Positions 25,486-32,840 of a stretch of 50,499 nt of DNA are shown one piece after another. The stretch comes from GCA-2733415 sp049609325 (GTDB lineage: Bacteria > Bacteroidota > Bacteroidia > Flavobacteriales > Flavobacteriaceae). The translations under genes were made by a program, and so were the position numbers. Within the stretch, counting starts at the first letter, position 1, and every line of letters begins with the position of its first letter. The notes under the pieces were generated by a model that saw nothing but the letters and a program-made list of their open reading frames with translations, was not told the origin of the DNA and did not search any database. The DNA lies in the NCBI GenBank assembly GCA_049609325.1, contig JBMYYK010000014.1, positions 1-50,499 on the forward strand, written 5' to 3'.

Positions 25486-26127
25486 CTACAATACTCTACT
25501 TATTGTTAAGCCATCTCTAATTGGTAATAACACGGTTTCTATTCTAGAATCTTCATTTAATAATTTATTGTATTCCAAAAGTGTTTTTGTAGATACGTCA
25601 TTAGGTTTTAAAGCCTCAAGTACTTTTCCACTCCATAACACATTGTCAGATAAGATAACTCCACCAGGATTCAATTTTCCTATTATTGTATGGAAATAGT
25701 TGACATAATTGGGTTTGTCAGCATCAATAAATACCAAGTCGAATGTAGTATTTAGAGTTGGAATAATGTCAATTGCGTTACCTAAATGCTGATGTATTTG
25801 TTTCCCATAACTAGATTGATCAAAATATTTTCTTTGAAAATCAACTAACTCTTCATTGACGTCAATGGTGTGAAGTTGTCCGTTTGGCTTCATGCCTTCG
25901 GCTAAACACAGTGCAGAATAACCAGTATAGGTGCCAATTTCTAAAATATTCTTCGGATTAATTAATTTAGAAATCATACTTAAAATACGTCCTTGAAATG
26001 CGCCGCTCAGCATTCTTGGTTGTAAGATTTTCTGATAGGTTTCTCGTGTTAATTGCTGTAGCAGTTCTGGCTCTTGTTGTGAGTGAGCAACTACATAATC
26101 GTCTAATTCTTGAGGTATAAAATGCAT
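25486..26127 (-). CDS. O-methyltransferase (catechol/caffeoyl-CoA type)
   Basis: The protein has 213 residues. SAM-binding motif I is ILEIGTYTGYSALCLAEGM, and the metal-binding acid region is DLVFIDADKPNYVNY, followed by GGVILSDNVLWSG. This is the cation-dependent O-methyltransferase family (Methyltransf_3). It probably methylates a hydroxyl on a small aromatic compound, though the substrate is not known; its position just after the kynurenine cluster may be coincidence, since a terminator separates them. No signal peptide. Confidence 0.9.
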   Translation of the reverse strand: MHFIPQELDDYVVAHSQQEPELLQQLTRETYQKILQPRMLSGAFQGRILSMISKLINPKNILEIGTYTGYSALCLAEGMKPNGQLHTIDVNEELVDFQRKYFDQSSYGKQIHQHLGNAIDIIPTLNTTFDLVFIDADKPNYVNYFHTIIGKLNPGGVILSDNVLWSGKVLEALKPNDVSTKTLLEYNKLLNEDSRIETVLLPIRDGLTISRVL

Positions 26128-26141
26128 ACAACGCTGTAATT

Positions 26142-26177
26142 AAAAAACCTCACAAATATAAAGTAAATGTGAGGTTT
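26142..26177 (-). terminator. Terminator of the kynurenine operon
   Basis: Read on the minus strand, AAACCTCACA (26177-26168) pairs with TGTGAGGTTT (26154-26145), then TTTTTT. It lies 25 nt after the last gene of the cluster and before the O-methyltransferase. Confidence 0.85.
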
Positions 26178-26202
26178 AATATGTAATGAATATCAAATAT
26201 AA

Positions 26203-27285
26203 TTAGGATAAAATTTTCTGTACTAATTTTTCTTTAGCAGCCTCGTCTTCTCCAAACAACCAGTTTAATACATTATGCTCCCAGATGTCATCATATTCTT
26301 TATCGGTAATTAAACTACGTTCTTTAGCTAGGTCCAATAACTTTCCTGGATACGATGATTGGGCATCACTTTCCATTTCTCCTAGAGGATAAGGATCATC
26401 TAACCCCATGATGACTTGTTTTGTGCCTTGACGCTCAAAAGTTAGTTTTAAAGAATCGGTATCATGTACTAGGGTGTCAAAATAAATATTTTTATGTCCA
26501 ACTGCTTTTCTAGGGTGGACTTTTCCTTCAAATAAATCTGGTCTTCCATCAAAACCTTGAATACGTCTACCTAAATTCATTTGGGCTAACTGGCCTCCAT
26601 GCGCGAAACAAGTTCTTATGTTTGGGTAGCGTTCTTGCATACCATTTAATGTGTAAAAATGATAGGCATCACCACATTGGGCCAGCATCCAAACTAAATG
26701 AAAACGCCAAGCTGTATTTGCTAATTTAATCATTTTATCACCATCATATGGGTGCACTTCAATTGCCAATTTGTATTTATTAGCCAATTCAAAAATAGGA
26801 TCGTTTTCTTCATCAAATATACAGCGCCATTGTCCGATGGAGTCCATGTAATGTGTTGGTAAGCATAATACTTTCATGCCTAATTCTTCAACACAACGTT
26901 CAATTTCCCATAGAGCTCCGTTTATAAATCCTGGATGAACTACAAAACCACAAGTGAATTTTGAAGGATGATTTTGTTGCACTTTTGCATTAAAATCATT
27001 TTGAAATTTTAAGGCGTGTTTCATCTCTTCCAAGCGCAAACCATTACCATATAGTTGTGATAAATTTAAAACAACAGCATGATCAATTTTGTTTTTTGCC
27101 ATCCACTCTAATTTTTCATTTAAGAAAAAACTAGAGTCTGTTACGGGGCGTTTCCATCCTTTTTGCAGCATGTATTTGCGCTCATCATCTACCCAAAAAA
27201 TTTCTTTATCTTTTAAGAATTGCGGAATTTCCTCAGGATAAGGTAATAGGTGCGAATGGCCATTAATTCGAAGTTTACGTTTCAT
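26203..27285 (-). CDS. 2-amino-3-carboxymuconate-6-semialdehyde decarboxylase (ACMSD, amidohydrolase family)
   Basis: The protein has 360 residues. It should remove CO2 from ACMS, steering it away from spontaneous closure to quinolinate and towards 2-aminomuconate semialdehyde. The HxH zinc motif is in INGHSHLLP at the start, further His ligands are in AIEVHPYDGDKM and TCFAHGGQLAQ, and the Asp is in IMGLDDPYPLGE. It is slightly longer than the roughly 335-residue characterised enzymes. It starts directly after the 3-hydroxyanthranilate dioxygenase gene (27286), whose product it consumes. The assignment rests on family plus very consistent context; other amidohydrolases of this subfamily exist. 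Confidence 0.88.
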   Translation of the reverse strand: MKRKLRINGHSHLLPYPEEIPQFLKDKEIFWVDDERKYMLQKGWKRPVTDSSFFLNEKLEWMAKNKIDHAVVLNLSQLYGNGLRLEEMKHALKFQNDFNAKVQQNHPSKFTCGFVVHPGFINGALWEIERCVEELGMKVLCLPTHYMDSIGQWRCIFDEENDPIFELANKYKLAIEVHPYDGDKMIKLANTAWRFHLVWMLAQCGDAYHFYTLNGMQERYPNIRTCFAHGGQLAQMNLGRRIQGFDGRPDLFEGKVHPRKAVGHKNIYFDTLVHDTDSLKLTFERQGTKQVIMGLDDPYPLGEMESDAQSSYPGKLLDLAKERSLITDKEYDDIWEHNVLNWLFGEDEAAKEKLVQKILS

Positions 27286-27816
27286 CTATACCTTGATTTT
27301 TTTAGGTTCATGCATTACAGCTCCACATTTTGAGCATGTACATTTATTGTTGTCATTATAATATTTGTCAAAAATAACAGGCATGTCTGTCACAATATTA
27401 TCTAAAGCAAATTCCTCTCTGTACAGGGGAGCGCTACAGTTTTCACAATACCATTCTAAAGCATCCATAACACCTTCTGCTCTTGGCATTTCAATAACCA
27501 ATCCAACAGTATTAGCTCCTCGTTGTGGAGAATGTGGGATTTTCCCTGGCAATAAATAGATGTCACCTTCTTTGATATGCACATCTTTTTGCTCTCCATT
27601 TTCAATAATTTTTAACACCATGTCTCCTTCTACTTGGTAGAAAAATTCAGGGGTTTCATTATAATGATAATCTTTACGGCTATTAGGGCCTCCAACAACC
27701 ATTACGATATATTCGCCATCATCCCAGACGCATTTGTTGCCTACAGGTGGTTTTAATAAATGACGGTTTTCGTCTATCCAAGTTTTAAAATTTAATGGTG
27801 ATACTAGTTTGCTCAT
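27286..27816 (-). CDS. nbaC: 3-hydroxyanthranilate 3,4-dioxygenase
   Basis: The protein has 176 residues. This cupin non-heme Fe(II) enzyme opens the ring of 3-hydroxyanthranilate to give ACMS. Iron ligands lie in KDYHYNETPEFFYQVEGDM (His, Glu) and LLPGKIPHSPQRG (His). The C-terminus carries the rubredoxin-like site of the bacterial form, with Cys in WYCENCSAP and CTCSKCGAV. Length is normal. The gene abuts the decarboxylase with no spacer. Confidence 0.95.
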   Translation of the reverse strand: MSKLVSPLNFKTWIDENRHLLKPPVGNKCVWDDGEYIVMVVGGPNSRKDYHYNETPEFFYQVEGDMVLKIIENGEQKDVHIKEGDIYLLPGKIPHSPQRGANTVGLVIEMPRAEGVMDALEWYCENCSAPLYREEFALDNIVTDMPVIFDKYYNDNNKCTCSKCGAVMHEPKKIKV

Positions 27817-27863
27817 GGTGGTTAGTGTTTTAATGGTATAAAGTTAGTTAAAACAATTGAATG

Positions 27864-28643
27864 TTATAATGATTTTGTACGTCCGCCATCAACAGGAACA
27901 TTAATTCCATTAATGTAAGAAGCTGCTGGCGATGCTAAAAACGCAACTGCATTAGCAATTTCTTCTGGTTTAGCAAATCGGTTAGCAGGAACTTGAGCCT
28001 TCATAGTATTTGATACTTCTTCAACCGATTGTCCAGTTTTATTTGCTTTGTTATTAATGATTTCATTCAGACGTTCAGTCCCAGTAGCACCTGGTAATAC
28101 ATTGTTTACCGTTATTCCAAATTCACCTAATTCATTAGCTAGGGTTTTAGACCAATTAGCAACAGCACCTCTAATAGTATTAGAAACACCCAACCCATTT
28201 AATGGTTGTTTTACAGATGTAGAGATAATATTGATAATTCTACCATAACTCGCTTCTTTCATAGAAGGAACTACAGCTTGTGCTAATACATGATTACATT
28301 TTAAATGTTGCGTAAAAGCTGATTCGAACTGATCTAAAGTAGCATCAAAAACAGGTCCTCCAGCTGGTCCTCCAGTATTATTGATTAGGATATGGAAACT
28401 TTGATTAGCTCCATTAATTTTAGCACTTAATTCTGAAGGATTTTGAAAATCTGCAACAATGTAATTGTGATTTTGACCTTTAGAAGAGTCTAATTCACTC
28501 AATACATGTTTTAATTTCTCTTCATTTCTAGCTACTAAGGTAATGTTTGCTCCCATAGATGCTAATTCTTTAGCAGAAGCTTTACCAATACCTTGTGTAC
28601 TTCCGCACACTAATGCGTTTTTATTTGTTAAATCTAAGTTCAT
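27864..28643 (-). CDS. Short-chain dehydrogenase/reductase with altered active site
   Basis: The protein has 259 residues. The Rossmann start is VCGSTQGIGKASAKEL and the NNxG motif reads INNTGGPAGG. The catalytic Ser region is IINIISTSVKQP, but where classical SDRs have YxxxK this protein has SNTIR (Ser154, Arg158), so both the Tyr and the Lys are replaced. C-terminal residues SYINGINVPVDGGRT are typical. It lies between the aldehyde dehydrogenase and dioxygenase genes of the kynurenine operon, 47 nt upstream of the latter. The family needs no SDR step in this route, so its substrate is unknown; it may act on a side product or have lost reductase activity. Confidence 0.88.
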   Translation of the reverse strand: MNLDLTNKNALVCGSTQGIGKASAKELASMGANITLVARNEEKLKHVLSELDSSKGQNHNYIVADFQNPSELSAKINGANQSFHILINNTGGPAGGPVFDATLDQFESAFTQHLKCNHVLAQAVVPSMKEASYGRIINIISTSVKQPLNGLGVSNTIRGAVANWSKTLANELGEFGITVNNVLPGATGTERLNEIINNKANKTGQSVEEVSNTMKAQVPANRFAKPEEIANAVAFLASPAASYINGINVPVDGGRTKSL

Positions 28644-28700
28644 TACTAATTTTATTATGTCATTCCCAAGTATTAGGGAATTTTGTTAATTATAGTTTAG

Positions 28701-28769
28701 TGTCAGGTCGAGCGCAGTCGAGACCTATTTTTTATATTTAATAACCTCTCGACTACGCTCGAGGAGACA
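28701..28769. repeat. REP-like inverted repeat between the SDR and aldehyde dehydrogenase genes
   Basis: The left arm at 28701-28725 (core CGAGCGCAGTCGAGA) and right arm at 28744-28769 (core TCTCGACTACGCTCG) are inverted copies, sharing TGTC, CGAGCG and AGTCGAGA, with 18 nt of AT-rich spacer. Arms are much more GC-rich than the surroundings. The left arm occurs again at 30228-30252. I recall very similar palindromes scattered through Flavobacteriaceae genomes. The whole spacer 28644-28773 holds no gene. Confidence 0.8.
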
Positions 28770-28773
28770 ATAC

Positions 28774-30219
28774 TTAATTATATTTTATACAAATGTTTTT
28801 TGGTTCTGTAAAGAAACGTAAAGCTTCAAGACCTCCTTCACGGCCAACGCCTGAATCTTTCATTCCTCCAAATGGCGTTCTTAAATCACGCATTAACCAA
28901 GTATTTATCCAGACAATTCCAGCTTCTAAATACTTAGCTAAATGCATAGTTCTGTTTAAGTTGTTAGTCCAAATAGTACTTGATAAACCATATCGTACAC
29001 CATTAGCTAGTTCTAAAGCTTCTTCATCGGTGTCAAAAGGCATAATAGTGACTACTGGTCCAAATATTTCTTCTTGAGTTAATCTACAAATAGGATTGCT
29101 TATTTCTATAACTGTAGGTTCTAAATAGTATCCATTTTCATAACCGTTAATAGTAACATAGTTACCTCCAGCTAATACTTTACCTCCTTCTTGTTCGGCA
29201 ATATCTATATATGATTTTACTTTTTCTAGATGAGGTTTTGATACCAAAGCTCCAATATTAGTTTCTGCATCTGATGGGTGACCAACTTTTAAAGCTTTAA
29301 CCTTGGCAACAAAATCTGATTTGAATTTGTTGTAAATAGATCGTTCTACATAGATACGAGAACCACATAAACAAATTTGCCCTTGGTTAGCAAAAGAAGA
29401 TTTAAGTGTTACTGCTAACATTTTATCATAATCGCAATCAGCAAAAATTAGATTAGGGTTTTTACCACCTAACTCTAACGATAACTTTTTAAACATTGGA
29501 GCTGCTGTTCTAGCAATATGAGCTCCAGTAGCAGTACCTCCAGTAAAGGAAATTGCTTTTATTTTTTCATGAGCAACGATAGCCTGACCAGTTGTATGAC
29601 CTAAACCATGAACAATGTTTAAAACTCCTTTAGGTAATCCAGCTTCATTACAAATTTTGCTTAGTAAATATGCAGTCATAGGAGTGACTTCACTAGGCTT
29701 AGCAACAACCGTATTTCCAACAGCTAAAGCTGGAGCAATTTTCCAAGAAAATAAGTATAATGGTAAATTCCATGGAGAAATACATCCTACAACACCAATA
29801 GCGCTTCTAAGAGTAAAATTAAAGGCATTTAAACCTACACTTTCATGAGATTCGCTTGCAAATTGAGTAATAGCATTAGCAAAGAACTGAAAGTTACTTG
29901 AAGCGCGAGGTATATCTACAGCTCTGGCTAAACTTAATGGTTTACCATTATCTTTAGATTCGGCCGCAACAAATTCTTCAAGATTTTCCTCTATAAGCGC
30001 AGCAATTTTAGATAATATTTTGCTACGTTCATCTATGGTTGTGTTAGACCAAGAAGGAAAAGCCGCAGCAGCTGCTTGATAAGCTTTTTCAACATCTTGT
30101 TCTGAAGAATTTGGAATAAGGCTATACACTTCTCCGTTTGAAGGGTTGTAATTGTCAATCCAATTGTTTTCTTCTGGTGCAACCAGTTCTCCGTTTATAT
30201 AGTTTAGTATTTTTTCCAT
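28774..30219 (-). CDS. 2-aminomuconic 6-semialdehyde dehydrogenase (aldehyde dehydrogenase family)
   Basis: The protein has 481 residues, a normal ALDH length. It should oxidise 2-aminomuconate semialdehyde to 2-aminomuconate with NAD+. PWNLPLYLFSWKIAPALA, SFTGGTATGAHI, LELGGKNPNLIF (catalytic Glu) and NQGQICLCGSRIYVE with nucleophile Cys283 are all present, and EEIFGPVVTIMPF completes the fold. The substrate is inferred from the surrounding operon; sequence alone says only hydroxymuconate/aminomuconate semialdehyde-type ALDH. The gene is bracketed by copies of a palindromic repeat (28701-28769 and 30228-30252). Confidence 0.9.
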   Translation of the reverse strand: MEKILNYINGELVAPEENNWIDNYNPSNGEVYSLIPNSSEQDVEKAYQAAAAAFPSWSNTTIDERSKILSKIAALIEENLEEFVAAESKDNGKPLSLARAVDIPRASSNFQFFANAITQFASESHESVGLNAFNFTLRSAIGVVGCISPWNLPLYLFSWKIAPALAVGNTVVAKPSEVTPMTAYLLSKICNEAGLPKGVLNIVHGLGHTTGQAIVAHEKIKAISFTGGTATGAHIARTAAPMFKKLSLELGGKNPNLIFADCDYDKMLAVTLKSSFANQGQICLCGSRIYVERSIYNKFKSDFVAKVKALKVGHPSDAETNIGALVSKPHLEKVKSYIDIAEQEGGKVLAGGNYVTINGYENGYYLEPTVIEISNPICRLTQEEIFGPVVTIMPFDTDEEALELANGVRYGLSSTIWTNNLNRTMHLAKYLEAGIVWINTWLMRDLRTPFGGMKDSGVGREGGLEALRFFTEPKNICIKYN

Positions 30220-30227
30220 ATCTCTAT

Positions 30228-30252
30228 TGTCAGGTCGAGCGCAGTCGAGACC
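30228..30252. repeat. Single arm of the REP-like repeat between the ALDH and IclR genes
   Basis: This 25-bp copy is identical, in the same orientation, to 28701-28725. No inverted partner arm follows. It occupies most of the 42-bp gap between the aldehyde dehydrogenase start and the IclR stop. Confidence 0.85.
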
Positions 30253-30261
30253 TTTTTCATA

Positions 30262-31023
30262 TTAACTAAATATGTTTTGTAGCTCAAGAGCTGTATTTTT
30301 TAAATCGCCAGTATAGGTTTGTATTTCATCTTCATTAAATCTAGCTGAAGGACCGGATGTACTAATAGCGGCAATGAATTGCCCTCTTCTGTTAAATACA
30401 GGAACAGCTACACAAACGAGTCCTATTTCATTTTCTTCTAAATCTAATGCAAATCCTTGACCTTTTATGTTGTCAATTTCTGATATTAGTTGTTTAGAAT
30501 TAGTGATAGTGTTTTTAGTAATTGAATCTAAGTTTAATGAGTTTATTACGTTCCCATAATTTGGTTCACCAAAGGCGAGCATAATTTTACCAAGCCCAGT
30601 GCAGTGAATAGGTTTTTCTGATCCAATTTGTGAATTGATTTGTAAATCATGTCTACCAACTACTTTATCTAAAAAGTACACCTTTTGATTTTTATAGATG
30701 GCTAAATGAGCAGTTTCTCCAGCTTGCTTAGCTAGTGCTTCCATATATGGTCTAGCCTTGGCAATAAAATTTTGATTAATAGGAACTTTTTGTCCTAACT
30801 CAAACAATTTTAAACCTAAGCGATATCTTCCGTTTTCTGAGTTTTGTTGAATAACATTTAAAGCCTCCATGGTTGCTAACATTCGGTATACAGCACTTTT
30901 ATTGGTTCCCATTTTTTGAGCCAATTCTGTAACACCCAATTCTTGATCGTTAATACTAAAACAATCTAAAATCTTAAATGCTTTTTCTACAGAGGTGTTT
31001 AATATTTTCTTTTCGTTACTCAT
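30262..31023 (-). CDS. IclR family transcriptional regulator
   Basis: The protein has 253 residues. The N-terminal winged helix (about 8-70) reads SVEKAFKILDCF, GVTELAQKMGTNKSAVYRMLATME. The IclR effector domain (about 85-250) contains GETAHLAIYKNQKVYFLDKV, HCTGLGKIMLAF and AAISTSGPSARF. Its ATG overlaps the TAA of the RidA-like gene by one base (TAATG), so it is cotranslated with the kynurenine enzymes and very likely controls them, perhaps with a pathway intermediate as effector. The known kynurenine regulator KynR of proteobacteria is of the Lrp/AsnC type, so this is a different solution. Confidence 0.93.
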   Translation of the reverse strand: MSNEKKILNTSVEKAFKILDCFSINDQELGVTELAQKMGTNKSAVYRMLATMEALNVIQQNSENGRYRLGLKLFELGQKVPINQNFIAKARPYMEALAKQAGETAHLAIYKNQKVYFLDKVVGRHDLQINSQIGSEKPIHCTGLGKIMLAFGEPNYGNVINSLNLDSITKNTITNSKQLISEIDNIKGQGFALDLEENEIGLVCVAVPVFNRRGQFIAAISTSGPSARFNEDEIQTYTGDLKNTALELQNIFS

Positions 31024-31436
31024 TATGCTTTTTTATAAGCCACAACTTTAATTTCAATTAATAAATGCGGGTGAGGTAATTGGTGAACCGCAACAGTTGT
31101 TCTTGTTGGACCATCATAATCAAAATATTGAGCGTATACTTGATTGTAACCTCCAAAGTCATTCATGTTTACTAAGAAAGAAGTTACATCTACAATATCT
31201 TTTAAGCTAGCACCTTCTTCTTTTAAAATGTCATTTATATTTTCTAAAACGGCTTTAGTTTGTGCTTTAATATCTAAATTAGTAGTTCCGAACTCATCAA
31301 CTTCTACACCTTCAAAAGAGTTATCTGGACGTCTAGAGCTGGTTCCAGATACGTATATAAAATCACCTACACGCTTTACATGCGGGAACTTTCCTCTTGG
31401 AGTTGCTTTACCTTCTATTAATTTTCCTTTGTTCAT
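31023..31436 (-). CDS. 2-aminomuconate deaminase, RidA/YjgF family
   Basis: The protein has 137 residues. The RidA fold is visible in HVKRVGDFIYVSGTSSRRPD, DIKAQTKAVLENINDIL and the C-terminal LLIEIKVVAYKK. The GTSSRRPDNSF segment is characteristic of the 2-aminomuconate deaminases (AmnD/NbaF) as distinct from the general enamine deaminase RidA. It would release ammonia from 2-aminomuconate to give 4-oxalocrotonate. It lies 6 nt after the kmo stop and overlaps the IclR gene by one base. Confidence 0.88.
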   Translation of the reverse strand: MNKGKLIEGKATPRGKFPHVKRVGDFIYVSGTSSRRPDNSFEGVEVDEFGTTNLDIKAQTKAVLENINDILKEEGASLKDIVDVTSFLVNMNDFGGYNQVYAQYFDYDGPTRTTVAVHQLPHPHLLIEIKVVAYKKA

Positions 31437-31442
31437 AGTTGT

Positions 31443-32840
31443 TTATTTTAGCCCAGCTACTTTATCTTCTTCAAGAATCTCGTTGGTATGTTGTTGTACT
31501 TGTTTTAAAATATTGTTTAGGTTTTCTGTAGTATCAATTTCTTTATCGGCTATCATATTTAATAGGGCTTTATCTTGAGCTCTACCTATTTTCATAGCTT
31601 TAGCATAATTTATGTTTTCATTGAATGTCACCATAGAATATTTAGAAAAATACTCTGTTGGGAATGTTTTCTCTAAATCCATTTCTAACTTGCGTTTTTC
31701 CTTAAAAATAGGATTGGCAACATGGTCGCGCATTTCGTAATAGTTATCTATAGCCAAATCAGCAATAGCATCCGTATCAGCTTTTCGTAATTTTTCATAA
31801 GCTTTAAATGTAGCTTCCCAATTACCTGTATGTTGATTCATTATTTCATCAAAAACGACTACATCTTCAAATGAAGCATTCATACCTTGTCCGTAAAAAG
31901 GTACAATGGCATGGGCAGCATCACCCATTAACAAGGTATTGCCTTTGTATTGCCAAGGACTACATTTCACCGTTCCTAAAGCTCCAGTTGGGTTACCAAA
32001 AAATTCTTTGTCTAAATCTGGGATAAGCTCTAAAGCATCTGGAAATTGAGTTTCAAAAAACTCAGTTACTTTTTCTATAGTAGTTAAATTATTAAAGTTG
32101 TACTCACCTTCATCATAACTTAAAAATAAAGTAACTGTAAAACTTCCATCTAAATTAGGTAGGGCAATTAGCATATACTGTCCGCGTGGCCAAATATGTA
32201 AATGATCTTTACTAATTAAGTGTTTACCATTAGAATCAGCTGGAATTTCTAATTCTTTGTAGCCATGAGTCAAATAATTTTGTGAGTAACTAAATAGGAA
32301 CTTCTTTTCTAGGTAGTAACTTTTTCTTAAAGAAGAGCCCGCACCATCTGTTCCGAAAACAACATCACCTGTAATTGAAAATTCTTCTTTTGATTCATAA
32401 CATTTAAAATGAGCAGTGTTTGTTTCAATATCTACACCAATGCATTTTTTATTAAAATGAAGTGTTACATTTTCATGTTGTTCAGCTTCATCTAGGAGTA
32501 AACCATTTAAGCCACCTCTAGAAATAGAATTGATGTATTCACCATCTCTTCCTGAATAATTTGATGAAAACGTATTGCCTTCTGTATCGTGAATCAGTCT
32601 TCCGTACATTGGAATACAAAGTGGTTCTACTTTGTCTTCAATACCCACGAGCTTCATGGCTTTAATACCTCTGTCTGATAACGCTAAGTTGATAGATCGT
32701 CCAGCAGAAATATCTGTTGTTCTTAAATCTGGTCTACTTTCGTATAAGTCCACTTTGTAACCTCGTTGAGCCAATCGTAAACCTAATAGCGAGCCGCATA
32801 GTCCAGCTCCGATAATGATGATGTGTTCTTGTTTAGCCAT
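31443..32840 (-). CDS. kmo: Kynurenine 3-monooxygenase (FAD-dependent)
   Basis: The protein has 465 residues, normal for the family. It hydroxylates L-kynurenine at C3 with NADPH and O2. The FAD-binding motif GAGLCGSLLGLRLAQRGYKV is at the N-terminus, the substrate-side motif SAGRSINLALSDRGIKAM follows, and the second FAD motif is LLMGDAAHAIVPFYGQGMNA. The C-terminal helical region seen in KMO is present. Its ATG overlaps the TAA of kynureninase by one base (TAATG). The order here means product flow kmo to kynU although kynU is first in the transcript. Confidence 0.96.
   Translation of the reverse strand: MAKQEHIIIIGAGLCGSLLGLRLAQRGYKVDLYESRPDLRTTDISAGRSINLALSDRGIKAMKLVGIEDKVEPLCIPMYGRLIHDTEGNTFSSNYSGRDGEYINSISRGGLNGLLLDEAEQHENVTLHFNKKCIGVDIETNTAHFKCYESKEEFSITGDVVFGTDGAGSSLRKSYYLEKKFLFSYSQNYLTHGYKELEIPADSNGKHLISKDHLHIWPRGQYMLIALPNLDGSFTVTLFLSYDEGEYNFNNLTTIEKVTEFFETQFPDALELIPDLDKEFFGNPTGALGTVKCSPWQYKGNTLLMGDAAHAIVPFYGQGMNASFEDVVVFDEIMNQHTGNWEATFKAYEKLRKADTDAIADLAIDNYYEMRDHVANPIFKEKRKLEMDLEKTFPTEYFSKYSMVTFNENINYAKAMKIGRAQDKALLNMIADKEIDTTENLNNILKQVQQHTNEILEEDKVAGLK

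Noticed and set aside
28701..28769. Ordinary Rho-independent terminator between SDR and ALDH genes
   Set aside because: The two long inverted arms have no trailing T run of the usual kind, and one arm is repeated exactly at 30228, so a repeat element fits better, although it may still affect transcript ends.
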